From NCBI GenBank assembly GCA_900550195.1, contig URRB01000008.1, forward strand, positions 33,120-97,119: a stretch of 64,000 nucleotides of DNA, read 5' to 3'. Below are positions 48,120 through 56,440 of the stretch, piece by piece; position 1 is the first letter of the stretch; every line of letters begins with the position of its first letter. The notes below the pieces were generated by a model. The model saw only the letters and a program-made list of their open reading frames with translations, was not told where the DNA came from and made no database searches. Both the position numbers and the translations under genes were made by a program. The stretch comes from an uncultured Collinsella sp. (GTDB lineage: Bacteria > Actinomycetota > Coriobacteriia > Coriobacteriales > Coriobacteriaceae).

Positions 48120-48288
48120 GCGGTTCAGCGCATTGCTGTCACCATTGTGGAGGTGTTCGTTCTTCTGATTACCGTCTGCGAAGCTTATTGCTACGTTCGC
48201 CGAAACCATTCTAGAAATATGGTGAACTAGACATCTTGGTTTGTTATACACAATATTGAGGTTTTTCTGCACTCAAAGGGAGGTAGTC

Positions 48289-48492
48289 GTGAAGCATATT
48301 CATCCGATTAATCCAGGAAGTGGCGACGAGGCAGGCGTGAAGCCGATGTCTTTTGACTGCCTCTTGGGCATTACTGACATCTGTACTGTTTATGATAAAG
48401 CAGATGGCTGTGGTGCATACGATTACTGCGACTATGACATGGATGGCGGCAGCATCTGCGTTGTAGATCACTGTGGCATTGATCAAACGTAG
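48289..48492 (+). CDS. Cys/Asp-rich precursor peptide 1
   Basis: 67 residues from a GTG at 48289 behind GGGAGG. It begins MKHIHPINPG, like the second peptide, and has six Cys (24, 32, 41, 47, 57, 62) within 39 residues. Several lie four residues before an Asp (CTVYD, CGAYD); others show CX2D or CX4D spacing (CVVD, CGID). There is no signal peptide and no known domain. Position right after a SPASM maturase, the shared leader and the Cys pattern make it a likely substrate. It lies 169 bases from the maturase stop, possibly with its own promoter. Confidence 0.8.
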   Translation: MKHIHPINPGSGDEAGVKPMSFDCLLGITDICTVYDKADGCGAYDYCDYDMDGGSICVVDHCGIDQT

Positions 48493-48522
48493 TCTCTAAT
48501 TGGATTAAGGTGAGGAGCTGTT

Positions 48523-48702
48523 ATGAAGCATATCCATCCTGTTGGTTCAAATGAACATCCTCCCGTTGAGCCTTGTTGTCTTGGAGTTGATATATGCAAT
48601 TTTTACGACATCGCCGAGTGCCCTGTTGCGGATTGGTGCTATGTCGATAAAGAATCAAGCTGTGTTTTGCCAGCAGATTGGTGCGATCCAGTTGACGAGT
48701 AG
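48523..48702 (+). CDS. Cys/Asp-rich precursor peptide 2
   Basis: 59 residues from the ATG at 48523 with GAGGAG six bases upstream. It begins MKHIHPVGSN, almost the same leader start as peptide 1, and has seven Cys (18, 19, 25, 33, 39, 47, 54). Four CX3D motifs are present (CLGVD, CNFYD, CPVAD, CDPVD), plus CYVD and CVLPAD. The regular Cys-x3-Asp spacing matches that of Asp-linked thioether peptides such as the PapA/freyrasin type (family knowledge). The starts are similar but the cores differ, so the cluster may make two products with one maturase. Confidence 0.8.
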   Translation: MKHIHPVGSNEHPPVEPCCLGVDICNFYDIAECPVADWCYVDKESSCVLPADWCDPVDE

Positions 48703-48780
48703 TTTTGTGGCTAGGAACTATTTGGTCCAATTCAGAATAAGATGGGAACAAATACCAAAATCTCGTGTCTGGGAGGAGTT

Positions 48781-48888
48781 ATGCCATTATTGCAAGGTCT
48801 CGTTGGATTAGCCTTTATACTTGCGTTATATCTGGCACCTTTTTTAATTCTATTCTTCATTATCCGACTCTTTCTTCGGAGAAAATAG
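48781..48888 (+). CDS. 35-residue single-pass membrane peptide
   Basis: 35 residues starting MPLLQGLVGLAFILALYL and ending RLFLRRK. A perfect GGGAGGAG lies six bases before the ATG, among the best ribosome sites in the region. One hydrophobic helix spans most of the peptide, with a basic C-terminus. It is the last gene before the terminator at 48953, in the same direction as both peptides. An immunity, export-helper or regulatory role is possible. No similarity is recognised. Confidence 0.6.
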   Translation: MPLLQGLVGLAFILALYLAPFLILFFIIRLFLRRK

Positions 48889-48952
48889 GAGTGTCACGCA
48901 AACATTAGCGTAGCTTTCTTCCAATATGAGCCGAGCATTGGCAAGTGGAATA

Positions 48953-48997
48953 AGAAGCCCGACCGTTCGCCACATGAAAGTGATCGGACGGGCTTCT
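48953..48997 (+). terminator. Terminator of the peptide operon
   Basis: A 12-13 pair stem (agaagcccgaccg with cggacgggcttct, one mismatch) and a loop of about 19 bases, followed by ctattt on the plus strand. It closes the maturase-peptide transcript. Confidence 0.75.
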
Positions 48998-49091
48998 CTA
49001 TTTAACCCGGGCCGCCACCCATAGCGGCTTTCCAAGCGTATTCTCAGTGCAAAGCAATCGTCAGTTTAATCCTATGCGCTGATACCGCATT

Positions 49092-49445
49092 TCATTTGTT
49101 CGGCTCGAATTCTACGGCCTGGCAACCCTCGCACTCTCCGGCAAATGGATTGAACGCGAAGGCAGAGATGATGTGTGCGTGGACATCGAGGCTGCTGTAG
49201 GCAACATACTGGGACATGGACCCCCGCTGCGCGTGGTATGCGGCCCGGCATATTCATTGCCGTCCAACCCCGTGTAGTTGCAACAAAGGGTGGAACCTCA
49301 ATGCTCAGCTCATGTTGTCCGTGGGACACGAGAATCGTAAGTACACTTTGGTGCGATTCTCACGCTGATACTGAGCCACCTGGAATAAGATACGTCGCGA
49401 CAACACTTCGCTTCACCTCTGTCTCGACAAGATGACGTAGACTAA
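49092..49445 (-). pseudogene. Decayed gene of unknown family
   Basis: A coherent coding trace can be followed on the minus strand if two lesions are repaired: an in-frame TGA at 49360-49362 and a one-base indel in the CCCCC run at 49221-49225. Readable parts are 'VVATYLIPGGSVS', 'LVSHGQHELSIEVPPFVATT' and, after the shift, 'QYVAYSSLDVHAHIISAFAF', ending 'CQAVEFEPNK' at the stop 49092-49094. I do not recognise the family. A 41-codon frame from 49217 to the stop is intact but lacks a good ribosome site. Confidence 0.5.
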
Positions 49446-49588
49446 AGTTTCCTTTAGTAAGAGAACGAGAACTATATCTGAAAGCGTTGCGATGGCGTGA
49501 AGGCACCGAGTCCGAACCGCCTGAATGCTACGTGCATCTGCATCGCCTTTTTGTTATCTCTGCCAGTTGGGTAGCACTACACTTGTCA

Positions 49589-51241
49589 TCATTTACCCTG
49601 GTACATGCTGCCTAAATCCACTACCCCTTCTACCGCGCCGACCATCTCGTCATCGTGAGAGACAACGATGATCAGCTGGCTTTGCTTGTTGCGCTTAACA
49701 TAGGCCGCAAGCTCGGCGCGGCTTACAGCGTCTAACCCAGTCGTGGGCTCGTCGAGTACCAAAACTGACGACTTGCGTGAAATCGCCGACCATAAGTACA
49801 CTCGGCGCAGCTCACCGCCCGAAAGCGCGGAGCAACGTTTCCCGAGCAACTCCTTCACGCTGTTTTCCAGCGAAAGTAGGCCATCTACACCCCGGTGATA
49901 GGAAGAAAAGGGCGTGTCGAAATACTCTAACAGCTCTTTCACCGTTTCGTCCGGCGCGAAGCACGACTGTGGGCAGCACGATATCTCTCTCGCACGTATG
50001 TAATCCAAGTCGCATTCTTCGATTGGCACGCCGTTGTATTTTACTTTGCCTTTCGATGAGTATAGCCCGAGTATCAAGTAAAGAAGTGACGTCTTGCCTC
50101 TTCCGTTTTCCCCAACTATGCAATATGTACCAGGACCGGAAAACTTGAAAGAAAACCCGCCGAGGACCTCTCGGACAGATCCGTCTGGAAGGGCAACCGA
50201 GAATTCCAAATCAGATACCGAAATGTCATTTATTTCATCGAGTTTAGCTAAATCGGTCCGATTCCACCCCGATCTCTCCTTTTCTCTCGTCGCGATAGCC
50301 GTCCTATCCCATGATGCTTTGGCATCTTGATAGGATTTGAACAATGACATCATACTTTTCAAAGTCTTAAAGAGAACCGCGAAGTATGTACCGATGATAG
50401 TGTACTCGCCTATTGACATAGTTCCGTTAATGATTCGTACTCCGGAAACAACAAGTATCACCGCTTGAAACAACGCTGCGAAAAGACCATCGAGCGATGT
50501 CAGAGAATATGATAGCTTTCCGGAGCGCAAAACTTTGGGAAAATAGCTCTTAAACCCAGCGTCGAGCGCTTGTTCGCTCTTGCCGTACGAAGATGTCAGT
50601 TGAATGTTGAGAATCTGATTAAGCTGCGATGCAATTGCGGCGTAAAAGGCGCTGTCCGCCTCTTTCTTCTCATACGTGACCCTATACAAAAGTTTCCTCA
50701 ACCCAGTAATTACACAGAAATACACGATGAGGAGAATGATGGAAAACACCGCGAGAGTTGAATCAATTGACCATATGATAAGCAATACGATGGGAATGGC
50801 TACAATGGACAGCGGCGCACTGATAAAATTCGCCAAAACGAAGGATGAGACCACGCTGGAGTCGGAAATAATCCGTTGCGTTGTATAGGCTGGATCGATG
50901 GTCCGACTCACCAAGTAATCGTCTCTTTCAAAACGCAAGACGGCCTCCCTGAGAAGATCAAAGGAAAGTCTCGTGGTTATGCGAATGGAAAGTGTTCCTG
51001 CAAAATAAGTAAAGAGGGTGGAGAAAACTCCTATTGACGCAACCAGGAGCGCGAAGAGTACGGCGTCTCTTTCGCTGCGGTTACCGAGAAGAAAATCTAA
51101 GAATTTCCCGTTCACGTATGGCATGGCATAGGAGAGAGCGGTTCCAATCACCGTGATAGCAATGAAGACGAAAGCCCCTTTTGCTCTGATGAACCTCGAG
51201 AGAACGCATCGAATCAAGGAAGGCCCCAATCTACCCGCCAC
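49589..51241 (-). CDS. ABC transporter, fused membrane and ATPase domains
   Basis: 550 residues. Six membrane segments occupy about 1-310, then an ATPase domain with Walker A GENGRGKTS, signature LSGGELRR, Walker B VLVLDEPT and the switch His in SHDDE. The layout is that of a homodimeric exporter; no C39 leader-peptidase domain is fused. It is convergent with the maturase operon, 0.7 kb away with a decayed gene between. It is the obvious candidate for exporting the modified peptide. The start is uncertain: a GTG at 51241 without a clear ribosome site. Confidence 0.85.
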   Translation of the reverse strand: MAGRLGPSLIRCVLSRFIRAKGAFVFIAITVIGTALSYAMPYVNGKFLDFLLGNRSERDAVLFALLVASIGVFSTLFTYFAGTLSIRITTRLSFDLLREAVLRFERDDYLVSRTIDPAYTTQRIISDSSVVSSFVLANFISAPLSIVAIPIVLLIIWSIDSTLAVFSIILLIVYFCVITGLRKLLYRVTYEKKEADSAFYAAIASQLNQILNIQLTSSYGKSEQALDAGFKSYFPKVLRSGKLSYSLTSLDGLFAALFQAVILVVSGVRIINGTMSIGEYTIIGTYFAVLFKTLKSMMSLFKSYQDAKASWDRTAIATREKERSGWNRTDLAKLDEINDISVSDLEFSVALPDGSVREVLGGFSFKFSGPGTYCIVGENGRGKTSLLYLILGLYSSKGKVKYNGVPIEECDLDYIRAREISCCPQSCFAPDETVKELLEYFDTPFSSYHRGVDGLLSLENSVKELLGKRCSALSGGELRRVYLWSAISRKSSVLVLDEPTTGLDAVSRAELAAYVKRNKQSQLIIVVSHDDEMVGAVEGVVDLGSMYQGK

Positions 51242-51556
51242 AAAACATCAATCACTGATACCTTACACCTCAACACAACAGGAGCGAAGATTTGCCAATG
51301 AGACTGCTTTAAGATTGCCTTGGGCCAATACGATCTCAAGCTCTTCCTACAAGAGAGTCGGAATCGGACATCTCCTCCGACGAACCTGGCAATCGGGCGG
51401 TTGAAATATCTTTTTCAACCGCCCGATTGCCACAATAGATTTGAGCATCCGCCCACAAACGTCCGCGTTTTATACCCATCAAATCCTTTGCCTTTTGTCG
51501 TCTAGACTAGAAAAATCGCTCGAAATAACGCAACCGGCCTGCTCGCTTGAAGAAAC
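51242..51556. other. Gap between ABC gene and broken methyltransferase
   Basis: 315 bases with no supported gene. A perfect 20-base stem (51387-51406 with 51413-51432, tggcaatcgggcggttgaaa) with a six-base loop lies in the middle. It lacks a T-run on either strand, so it is not a standard terminator and may be a repeat or an RNA structure upstream of the ABC gene. Confidence 0.6.
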
Positions 51557-52210
51557 CTAAGCCCGTAACGTAGATGTGCAAACTTCCGAAACGCCTTGCG
51601 CGGCATAGTGCGTATAAACTTCGTCAACCGCCTCAGAAATATCTGAGTATCGCGCCGGGTCAAAAGCATACGATGTCGCAGCTATACCCTGCACCCATTC
51701 GGAACGCGGATTAATTGAATAGCCACACAGCATCATCATACATGCATCTAGACCTGATTTCCCAAGTATCCGACGTATTGATGAGAGCATCGCGGGTCGC
51801 CCCTGCACCATCGTCGTCACCCCTATTAGCAGTATTTACCGTTTTTCTCTAAATGCGTATCGCCACCCTTAAGAATACGAAGTGTTTTATCCAGACCCGA
51901 TTGTCCTCCATCTCAAACGAAGGGATAAGGAATCTCATCCGGAATCGGCAGTAACGGAGGATTCACAACGACAAGCGAAAAACATGAGTCATCTCTCAGA
52001 GGGGAGTAAAGGCTCCCCTCAAGCACCCTAGTTTCGTCATCCAAAGAGTTGATGGCAGTGTTTTTCTTACAAAGGTCGACAACAAAAGGGTTGATTTCTA
52101 CAGATGTTACATCCATGCCACAGTTGGTAAGTATCAGGCCCTGTATTCTGGGGCCAGAACACAAATCGAGAGCCTTCCGTGCGCTCTGCGGTGTAAGGCG
52201 CCAATCTCAG
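51557..52210 (-). pseudogene. Broken SAM-dependent methyltransferase gene
   Basis: Three reading-frame pieces form one methyltransferase. Piece one has 'ALDLCSGPRIQGL', the SAM-binding motif I, and 'VVVNPPLLPIPDEIPYPFV', close to the NPPY motif of HemK-like enzymes. It is cut by TGA at 51913-51915 where the family has Gly (GGA to TGA). After it 'DGGQSGLDKTLRILKGG' continues, then a one-base frameshift near 51832-51840 leads into 'GVTTMVQGRPAMLSSIRRIL' and the C-terminus at 51557. Another frameshift lies near 52180-52200. At least three lesions make it non-functional. Confidence 0.7.
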
Positions 52211-52400
52211 CAAATCTGTCCCACAATACTGCGCTGAAGAACAAGACGGAACCCCTGAGCCAAACTCCCCTATACCTTATTAAGGCTAAGACAGGCAAGT
52301 TCACGCACCCGGCATATTCCAGAATAACATCCTATTGTTTTAGATGCTCTACAAGCATGAACAGCCGCGAATCGGAAAGATCTTCTAGTTTCGCCCCGAC

Positions 52401-52935
52401 TGACCGCCAAGGGCCAAAATGGCCCCTCCATCCCCGGGCGACTGGCTCTGGCGCGCCGAGGAGTGTCCCCAAGTGCCGGCAGAAAAGGAACGTCCCTATC
52501 TGCCGGCTAGAGGGCACCGAAGAGAATGGCGTAGGTAGTGGATTCGCCGAGCTTGAGCTCGTCGCCGGGATTGAGTTGGGCGGAACGGCCAGGTTCGACC
52601 TGAATGCAGACGCGCGTGGCCCCGTTTACCACCACGGTTCCGTTGGTGGACGACAAGTCCTCGACGTGCCAGATATTTTGAGCATCGCACCAGATATGGG
52701 CATGGCGGGCCGAGACATCGTCGCCGACGTCGGTAATATCGCCCTCGCCAGTGGCCAGCGCGCCAATCTCAACACCCTGCTCACTCGGCTGAATCCAGCG
52801 CGGGGCGCTCACGACAAAACTGTTTTGTACGCGCAGCAAGCCCAAGGGGTGCGCCGGGGCGGGTTCGCGTTCGCCCGCGGTCATCGACATGCCAAGCGAA
52901 CGCGGCGTGGATGTGCCTCCGCCACAGGTCGCGTG
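52401..52935. repeat. Direct repeat, right copy (intact FHA gene 3' half)
   Basis: Matches 45665-46193 in the same orientation. It contains the last part of the intact FHA gene and its downstream hairpin (ccggcaga with tctgccgg around 52478-52506), which includes the stop codon region. Confidence 0.88.
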
Positions 52936-53445
52936 CGCGTAGTCGATGGCATAGTTCACCGAGGACCGCACATCCGCCGAACAACCGACGGCGACAAACA
53001 GCACCAACACGGCCTCGGCGCGCTCGGCGGGCATGAGTTCCGCCGCCTGGGACAGGCGATCGAGCGCGTTGCGATAGAGATTCGTGTCCTGGTGGCACTC
53101 TTCGAGCGCGCGTACCATCGGTTCACCTGCAGGACCGCACACCATATTGATCACAGCCGTGGAGTCCATGGGATTGCGCTGGCGCAGGGCCAGTTGCGAC
53201 ATAATACGCGCAGCCGAGGTACCGTATTCGGCAAAGTAGCGATGCTGAAGCGTGCCGACCGGCGCGCGAACGATAAAGCGGGAAACCCAAGAGCGATCGG
53301 CGGCTCGGCTCTGCGGGCTGCGGCCGTCGGCGAGCGGACGGGACGAAAGCACCAAGCCGCACAGCTCGATATGGCTCAGATGCGCCGCGCGCTTAAAGAT
53401 GTCAAACATGGCCCCGCATGGGGTGAGCTCAACTTGAGATGCCAT
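52507..53445 (-). CDS. FHA-domain protein
   Basis: 312 residues. The C-terminal ~110 residues are an FHA domain: 'VEIGALATGEGDIT', SARHAHI and 'DLSSTNGTVVVNG' give the phosphothreonine-binding Ser, Arg, His and Asn positions. The N-terminal 170 residues are helical and contain a von Willebrand-like or repeat pattern I cannot assign ('LALRQRNPMDSTAVINMVCG', 'AVLVLFVAVGCSADVRSS'). FHA domains read phosphothreonine. It ends a three-gene operon after a Ser/Thr kinase three bases upstream, which is the likely source of its ligand. Its 3' half is duplicated at 45.7 kb. Confidence 0.87.
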   Translation of the reverse strand: MASQVELTPCGAMFDIFKRAAHLSHIELCGLVLSSRPLADGRSPQSRAADRSWVSRFIVRAPVGTLQHRYFAEYGTSAARIMSQLALRQRNPMDSTAVINMVCGPAGEPMVRALEECHQDTNLYRNALDRLSQAAELMPAERAEAVLVLFVAVGCSADVRSSVNYAIDYAHATCGGGTSTPRSLGMSMTAGEREPAPAHPLGLLRVQNSFVVSAPRWIQPSEQGVEIGALATGEGDITDVGDDVSARHAHIWCDAQNIWHVEDLSSTNGTVVVNGATRVCIQVEPGRSAQLNPGDELKLGESTTYAILFGAL

Positions 53446-53448
53446 GAC

Positions 53449-55293
53449 CTAGGCCTCCTTAGTCGTAGAAATAGAATCGGACGATACTTCGACAGGTCCG
53501 CCAAAAGTACGGGCAGCTGCGGCTCCACCGGCAAGCGGAGTCGCCATCTGGGCTTTTGTGCGTCGCGGTGCCGAAACGGGAAGTTCAAAGGCAAAGCCCA
53601 TCGCAAGCAAAAACCACGTAAGCGTATAGGTTGCAACCAGAGCGGCAACAAGGCCGCCCATCACGGCGCGTTGGGAAAATACGCTACATGCAGCCACAAC
53701 CAGCACCGGAACCTCGCAGGCAGAAAGCGCAAGCACACCCTGCAGGAAGCCCGAGCGCCGATCGCGCGCAAGCGCCCCCGCGGCAACGCCGGCTATGCCT
53801 GGCAGCGCCAACGCCAGTGCGGCAATAATACCCGGTAGCGACCCAGACCACACGAGCGATCCCAAAGTCGCCGTCACGCGAGCGCCCGACGCCAGCAGCG
53901 CGGCCGAAACCACGATCACAGCCCAAACCACGCCACAGACGACCGTCGCGCCGACCATCAGCGCGCGACGAACCGCGCGGCCAGACGCATCCATGGGGCA
54001 CGGCGTGAGCGGCTCGCCGCGGAGCGAACGGCCGACATTTTGCGCATAGTGGTCACAAAACGCTGAGAGCGCCGCCTCGACCGCCGCCGGCTCGGGACGA
54101 TCTTTTTGATGGCTGGACAGACAGGCCATCACCACGTCGAACAGCTGGGCATCGACAAACGCCAGCGCATCGCGTAGCTCTTCGGAATCCGGCTCAAGCC
54201 CTAGCTGCTGGGCCTGCTCGGCCGCGGCGAGCGCCACATCGGGCTCACGACGAAGCAGCTGAGTCAAATCACAACCGGGCGCATGGGCACCAATGGGATA
54301 GTCGGGCCGCGTGTCCATCTTGAGACGGTAGGGGCTCGCGATGTCGCGCGTCTTTTTGCGCGAACCCGAGGTGCCCGAAGTGCTCGGCGCGGCTTCGTAT
54401 GGCGCGACGCCGGCAATGAGCTCGTAAACCGTGCTTGCCGCGGCATAGACGTCGATCGCCGGCGACATACGCAAAGCGCGCAGATCGGGAATATCGTCGG
54501 TGAGCATCTCGGGCGGGGCATAGGCAACCGTCGCGCGACGCAGCGTGGCATAGCGCTCGGTAAAGGATGCCTTGCCGCCGGTACCGGCCACGGCCGACGC
54601 AGGCTCAAGCGCCAGCGACGAGCCAAAGTCGATCAGGCACAGGTCAAAGGTGCCCTCGGCAAGCTGCCGGTCAAGCGGTAGACGCGCCGTACGCACCATA
54701 ATATTAGCGGGCGAGATATCGCGATGGACAAAGCCCTCCCCCACCAGGCTCATGCGGCAGAGCAAATCGAACAGGTCGCGCCCCAAGCGCGCCGCCACAA
54801 GTGGCGACAGGCGTCCGGCATCGTCCACGGCGAGTCGCGAGCGCAAGCGGGCGAGCGTCTCGCCCTCGACCCATTCCATGACAATTGCAGGCACACCGTC
54901 GACCTCGCCCCAGCCATAGAGGCGGGGAAAGCCCTTAAGGCCCGAAAGGGCGCGATGGCATTCATATTCCTCGCGAAATGCCGCTTTGAACTTGGCGACC
55001 AGCGACTCATGGGAGGCATCGTCGTCAAACTCATCGCGCGTCGGCAAGATGAGCTGTTTGAGTGCTACGTCCTCGCCTTGGGCGTTGACGGCACGCGTCA
55101 CGCGGCCGATACCGCCACGGCGCATGGTGGCATCGTCGGCAAACAGTATCGTAAAACGACGCAGATAGGCAGGCAGTTCGTCCTGACCGAGCGCAATGGC
55201 CGGCTCAAACCCGTCGACACGCGCCAGGCGCAGGCCGACCATGGGATCGCGACCGAGCGATTGTGGTGTGGTGGATGCAAGATCGGTCATCAT
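53449..55293 (-). CDS. Membrane Ser/Thr protein kinase
   Basis: 614 residues. The kinase domain spans about 50-340: Gly loop RGGIGRV at 59-65, K79, catalytic HRDISPAN at 190-197, IDFG at 221-224 and 'VAYAPPEM' as the activation-segment end. C-terminal to it, about four or five membrane segments fall within 455-575, and there is no PASTA domain, so it is not a PknB-type wall sensor. It lies between a single-pass membrane protein (4-base overlap) and an FHA protein (3-base gap), a probable phospho-signalling unit. Confidence 0.9.
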   Translation of the reverse strand: MMTDLASTTPQSLGRDPMVGLRLARVDGFEPAIALGQDELPAYLRRFTILFADDATMRRGGIGRVTRAVNAQGEDVALKQLILPTRDEFDDDASHESLVAKFKAAFREEYECHRALSGLKGFPRLYGWGEVDGVPAIVMEWVEGETLARLRSRLAVDDAGRLSPLVAARLGRDLFDLLCRMSLVGEGFVHRDISPANIMVRTARLPLDRQLAEGTFDLCLIDFGSSLALEPASAVAGTGGKASFTERYATLRRATVAYAPPEMLTDDIPDLRALRMSPAIDVYAAASTVYELIAGVAPYEAAPSTSGTSGSRKKTRDIASPYRLKMDTRPDYPIGAHAPGCDLTQLLRREPDVALAAAEQAQQLGLEPDSEELRDALAFVDAQLFDVVMACLSSHQKDRPEPAAVEAALSAFCDHYAQNVGRSLRGEPLTPCPMDASGRAVRRALMVGATVVCGVVWAVIVVSAALLASGARVTATLGSLVWSGSLPGIIAALALALPGIAGVAAGALARDRRSGFLQGVLALSACEVPVLVVAACSVFSQRAVMGGLVAALVATYTLTWFLLAMGFAFELPVSAPRRTKAQMATPLAGGAAAARTFGGPVEVSSDSISTTKEA

Positions 55294-56195
55294 AGGGCAA
55301 GCGCCGCCACGTTATTGTTGAAGTTACCGAGTGCGACGTCATCATCGCCGTAATGGCCGACCCATTGACATAGGTTGGTGTAACAGCCCCACAGATTGGC
55401 ATACTGCTGATACCACTTTGACCGGGGCGAGAATGTCTGACGACCGAACTCGGCTCGAATGACAAACATCTCCCCGACCAGGCTGTCGCACGGCCTGGGA
55501 TCTCCCGTAGAGTTATAGGTCGAGACCACGTCATTGGCACGAGAAACGTAGCCGTCGAGCATGTTGTACTTGGTCACAAGCCAACTGTGAATGCTCTCTT
55601 CCTCAGCAGCGGAAAGGCCACCGGAGTTTGCATCGTTGTCAGTGTTGCCGCCCGTCGAGCCGCCATTTCCAGACCCTCCGGTAGAGGAGCCCGACCCAGA
55701 GCCGCCGCTCGAACTCGACGAATTCGAGCCGGAGCCAGAAGTATCCGAGCTACCGGGCTTGCCTGTCTGCTGGGCGTCCTGCTCCTTCTGCTGCTCGACC
55801 TTATTCACCGTTGCCGCCACGCTATTGTTGGACAACCGATCGATGATCTTGGTGTTGGTGAGCACGATGGTTTTGCCATTGGCAAGCGTGACTTCGTTGT
55901 CCGGGGCCTCGGCGCCGTCCGCATCGTCGGTGCCAAACACAATATGCGCGACCACACTTGCCCAAGCATATCCAGTCGTGGTGCCCAAATCACTTTTGAC
56001 CTCATGCCCCACGCGCGGTTCGCGTGCGGCATGCGCCTGCATCATGGACGGCACGGTCATGCCATAGGCAGAAACGCCAGCTATGACCAGCACCAGCGAG
56101 CAAGACAGCAGTGCGTACGCCCGCGGCGCCAAGCCCAGTCGGCGCCGCATGCGCACCGCGGCGCCGCGCTTTGTCTGAGTGCCACCGGGCCGCAT
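55290..56195 (-). CDS. Single-pass membrane protein with Ser/Gly linker
   Basis: 301 residues from the ATG at 56195 (GGAGGAG upstream). A basic N-terminus, one membrane segment at about 23-45, an extracellular domain with 'DNEVTLANGKTIVLTNTKII', a Ser/Gly/Asn-rich linker of about 45 residues, and a C-terminal Trp/Tyr/Cys-containing domain ('FSPRSKWYQQYANLWGCY'). I do not recognise the domains. It starts the kinase-FHA operon and may be the sensor or substrate of the kinase. Confidence 0.7.
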   Translation of the reverse strand: MRPGGTQTKRGAAVRMRRRLGLAPRAYALLSCSLVLVIAGVSAYGMTVPSMMQAHAAREPRVGHEVKSDLGTTTGYAWASVVAHIVFGTDDADGAEAPDNEVTLANGKTIVLTNTKIIDRLSNNSVAATVNKVEQQKEQDAQQTGKPGSSDTSGSGSNSSSSSGGSGSGSSTGGSGNGGSTGGNTDNDANSGGLSAAEEESIHSWLVTKYNMLDGYVSRANDVVSTYNSTGDPRPCDSLVGEMFVIRAEFGRQTFSPRSKWYQQYANLWGCYTNLCQWVGHYGDDDVALGNFNNNVAALAL

Positions 56196-56373
56196 GCGTT
56201 CTCCTCCAACAAAAACACGCCGCTTGGGAGCGGCGCATTCATTCAAATCCATATTTGAGTGTATCAGCGAACCAAAAAGGTTGCGCAACGAATGGGCAAA
56301 TTAAGGATGCGAGCGGAAGCATCCATGCGATAAGCGGATACGAAGCATCTTTGCTGCACAACAAACTCACAGT

Positions 56374-56403
56374 CGCACGGGGAAATTATGACTACCCCGT
56401 GCG
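56374..56403. other. Hairpin between the kinase operon and recR
   Basis: A nine-pair perfect stem (cgcacgggg with ccccgtgcg) and a 12-base loop just past the recR stop on the minus strand. No T-run follows, so its role as terminator is uncertain. Confidence 0.45.
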
Positions 56404-56440
56404 TCGCGAGGAAAACATACGGCAGGAGCAGGCTCGCCAC

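Larger units (their letters stand above)
46194..52400. mobile_element. Putative acquired island with peptide-maturation genes
   Basis: The 6.2 kb between the two FHA-gene repeats is visibly more AT-rich than its surroundings. It contains a radical SAM maturase, two Cys-rich peptides, a small membrane peptide, an ABC exporter and two broken genes. No integrase, transposase or short attachment repeat was found, so the mechanism of entry is unclear; recombination between the ~530-base repeats is one possibility. Confidence 0.5.

Noticed and set aside
48889..49090. A tRNA or small RNA gene after the peptide operon
   Set aside because: The only structure is the terminator hairpin; no cloverleaf arms or T-loop consensus are seen.
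45665..52935. Classical integrase-mediated island with short attachment sites
   Set aside because: No integrase or recombinase gene and no tRNA target were found, and the flanking repeats are about 530 bases and diverged, unlike attachment sites.
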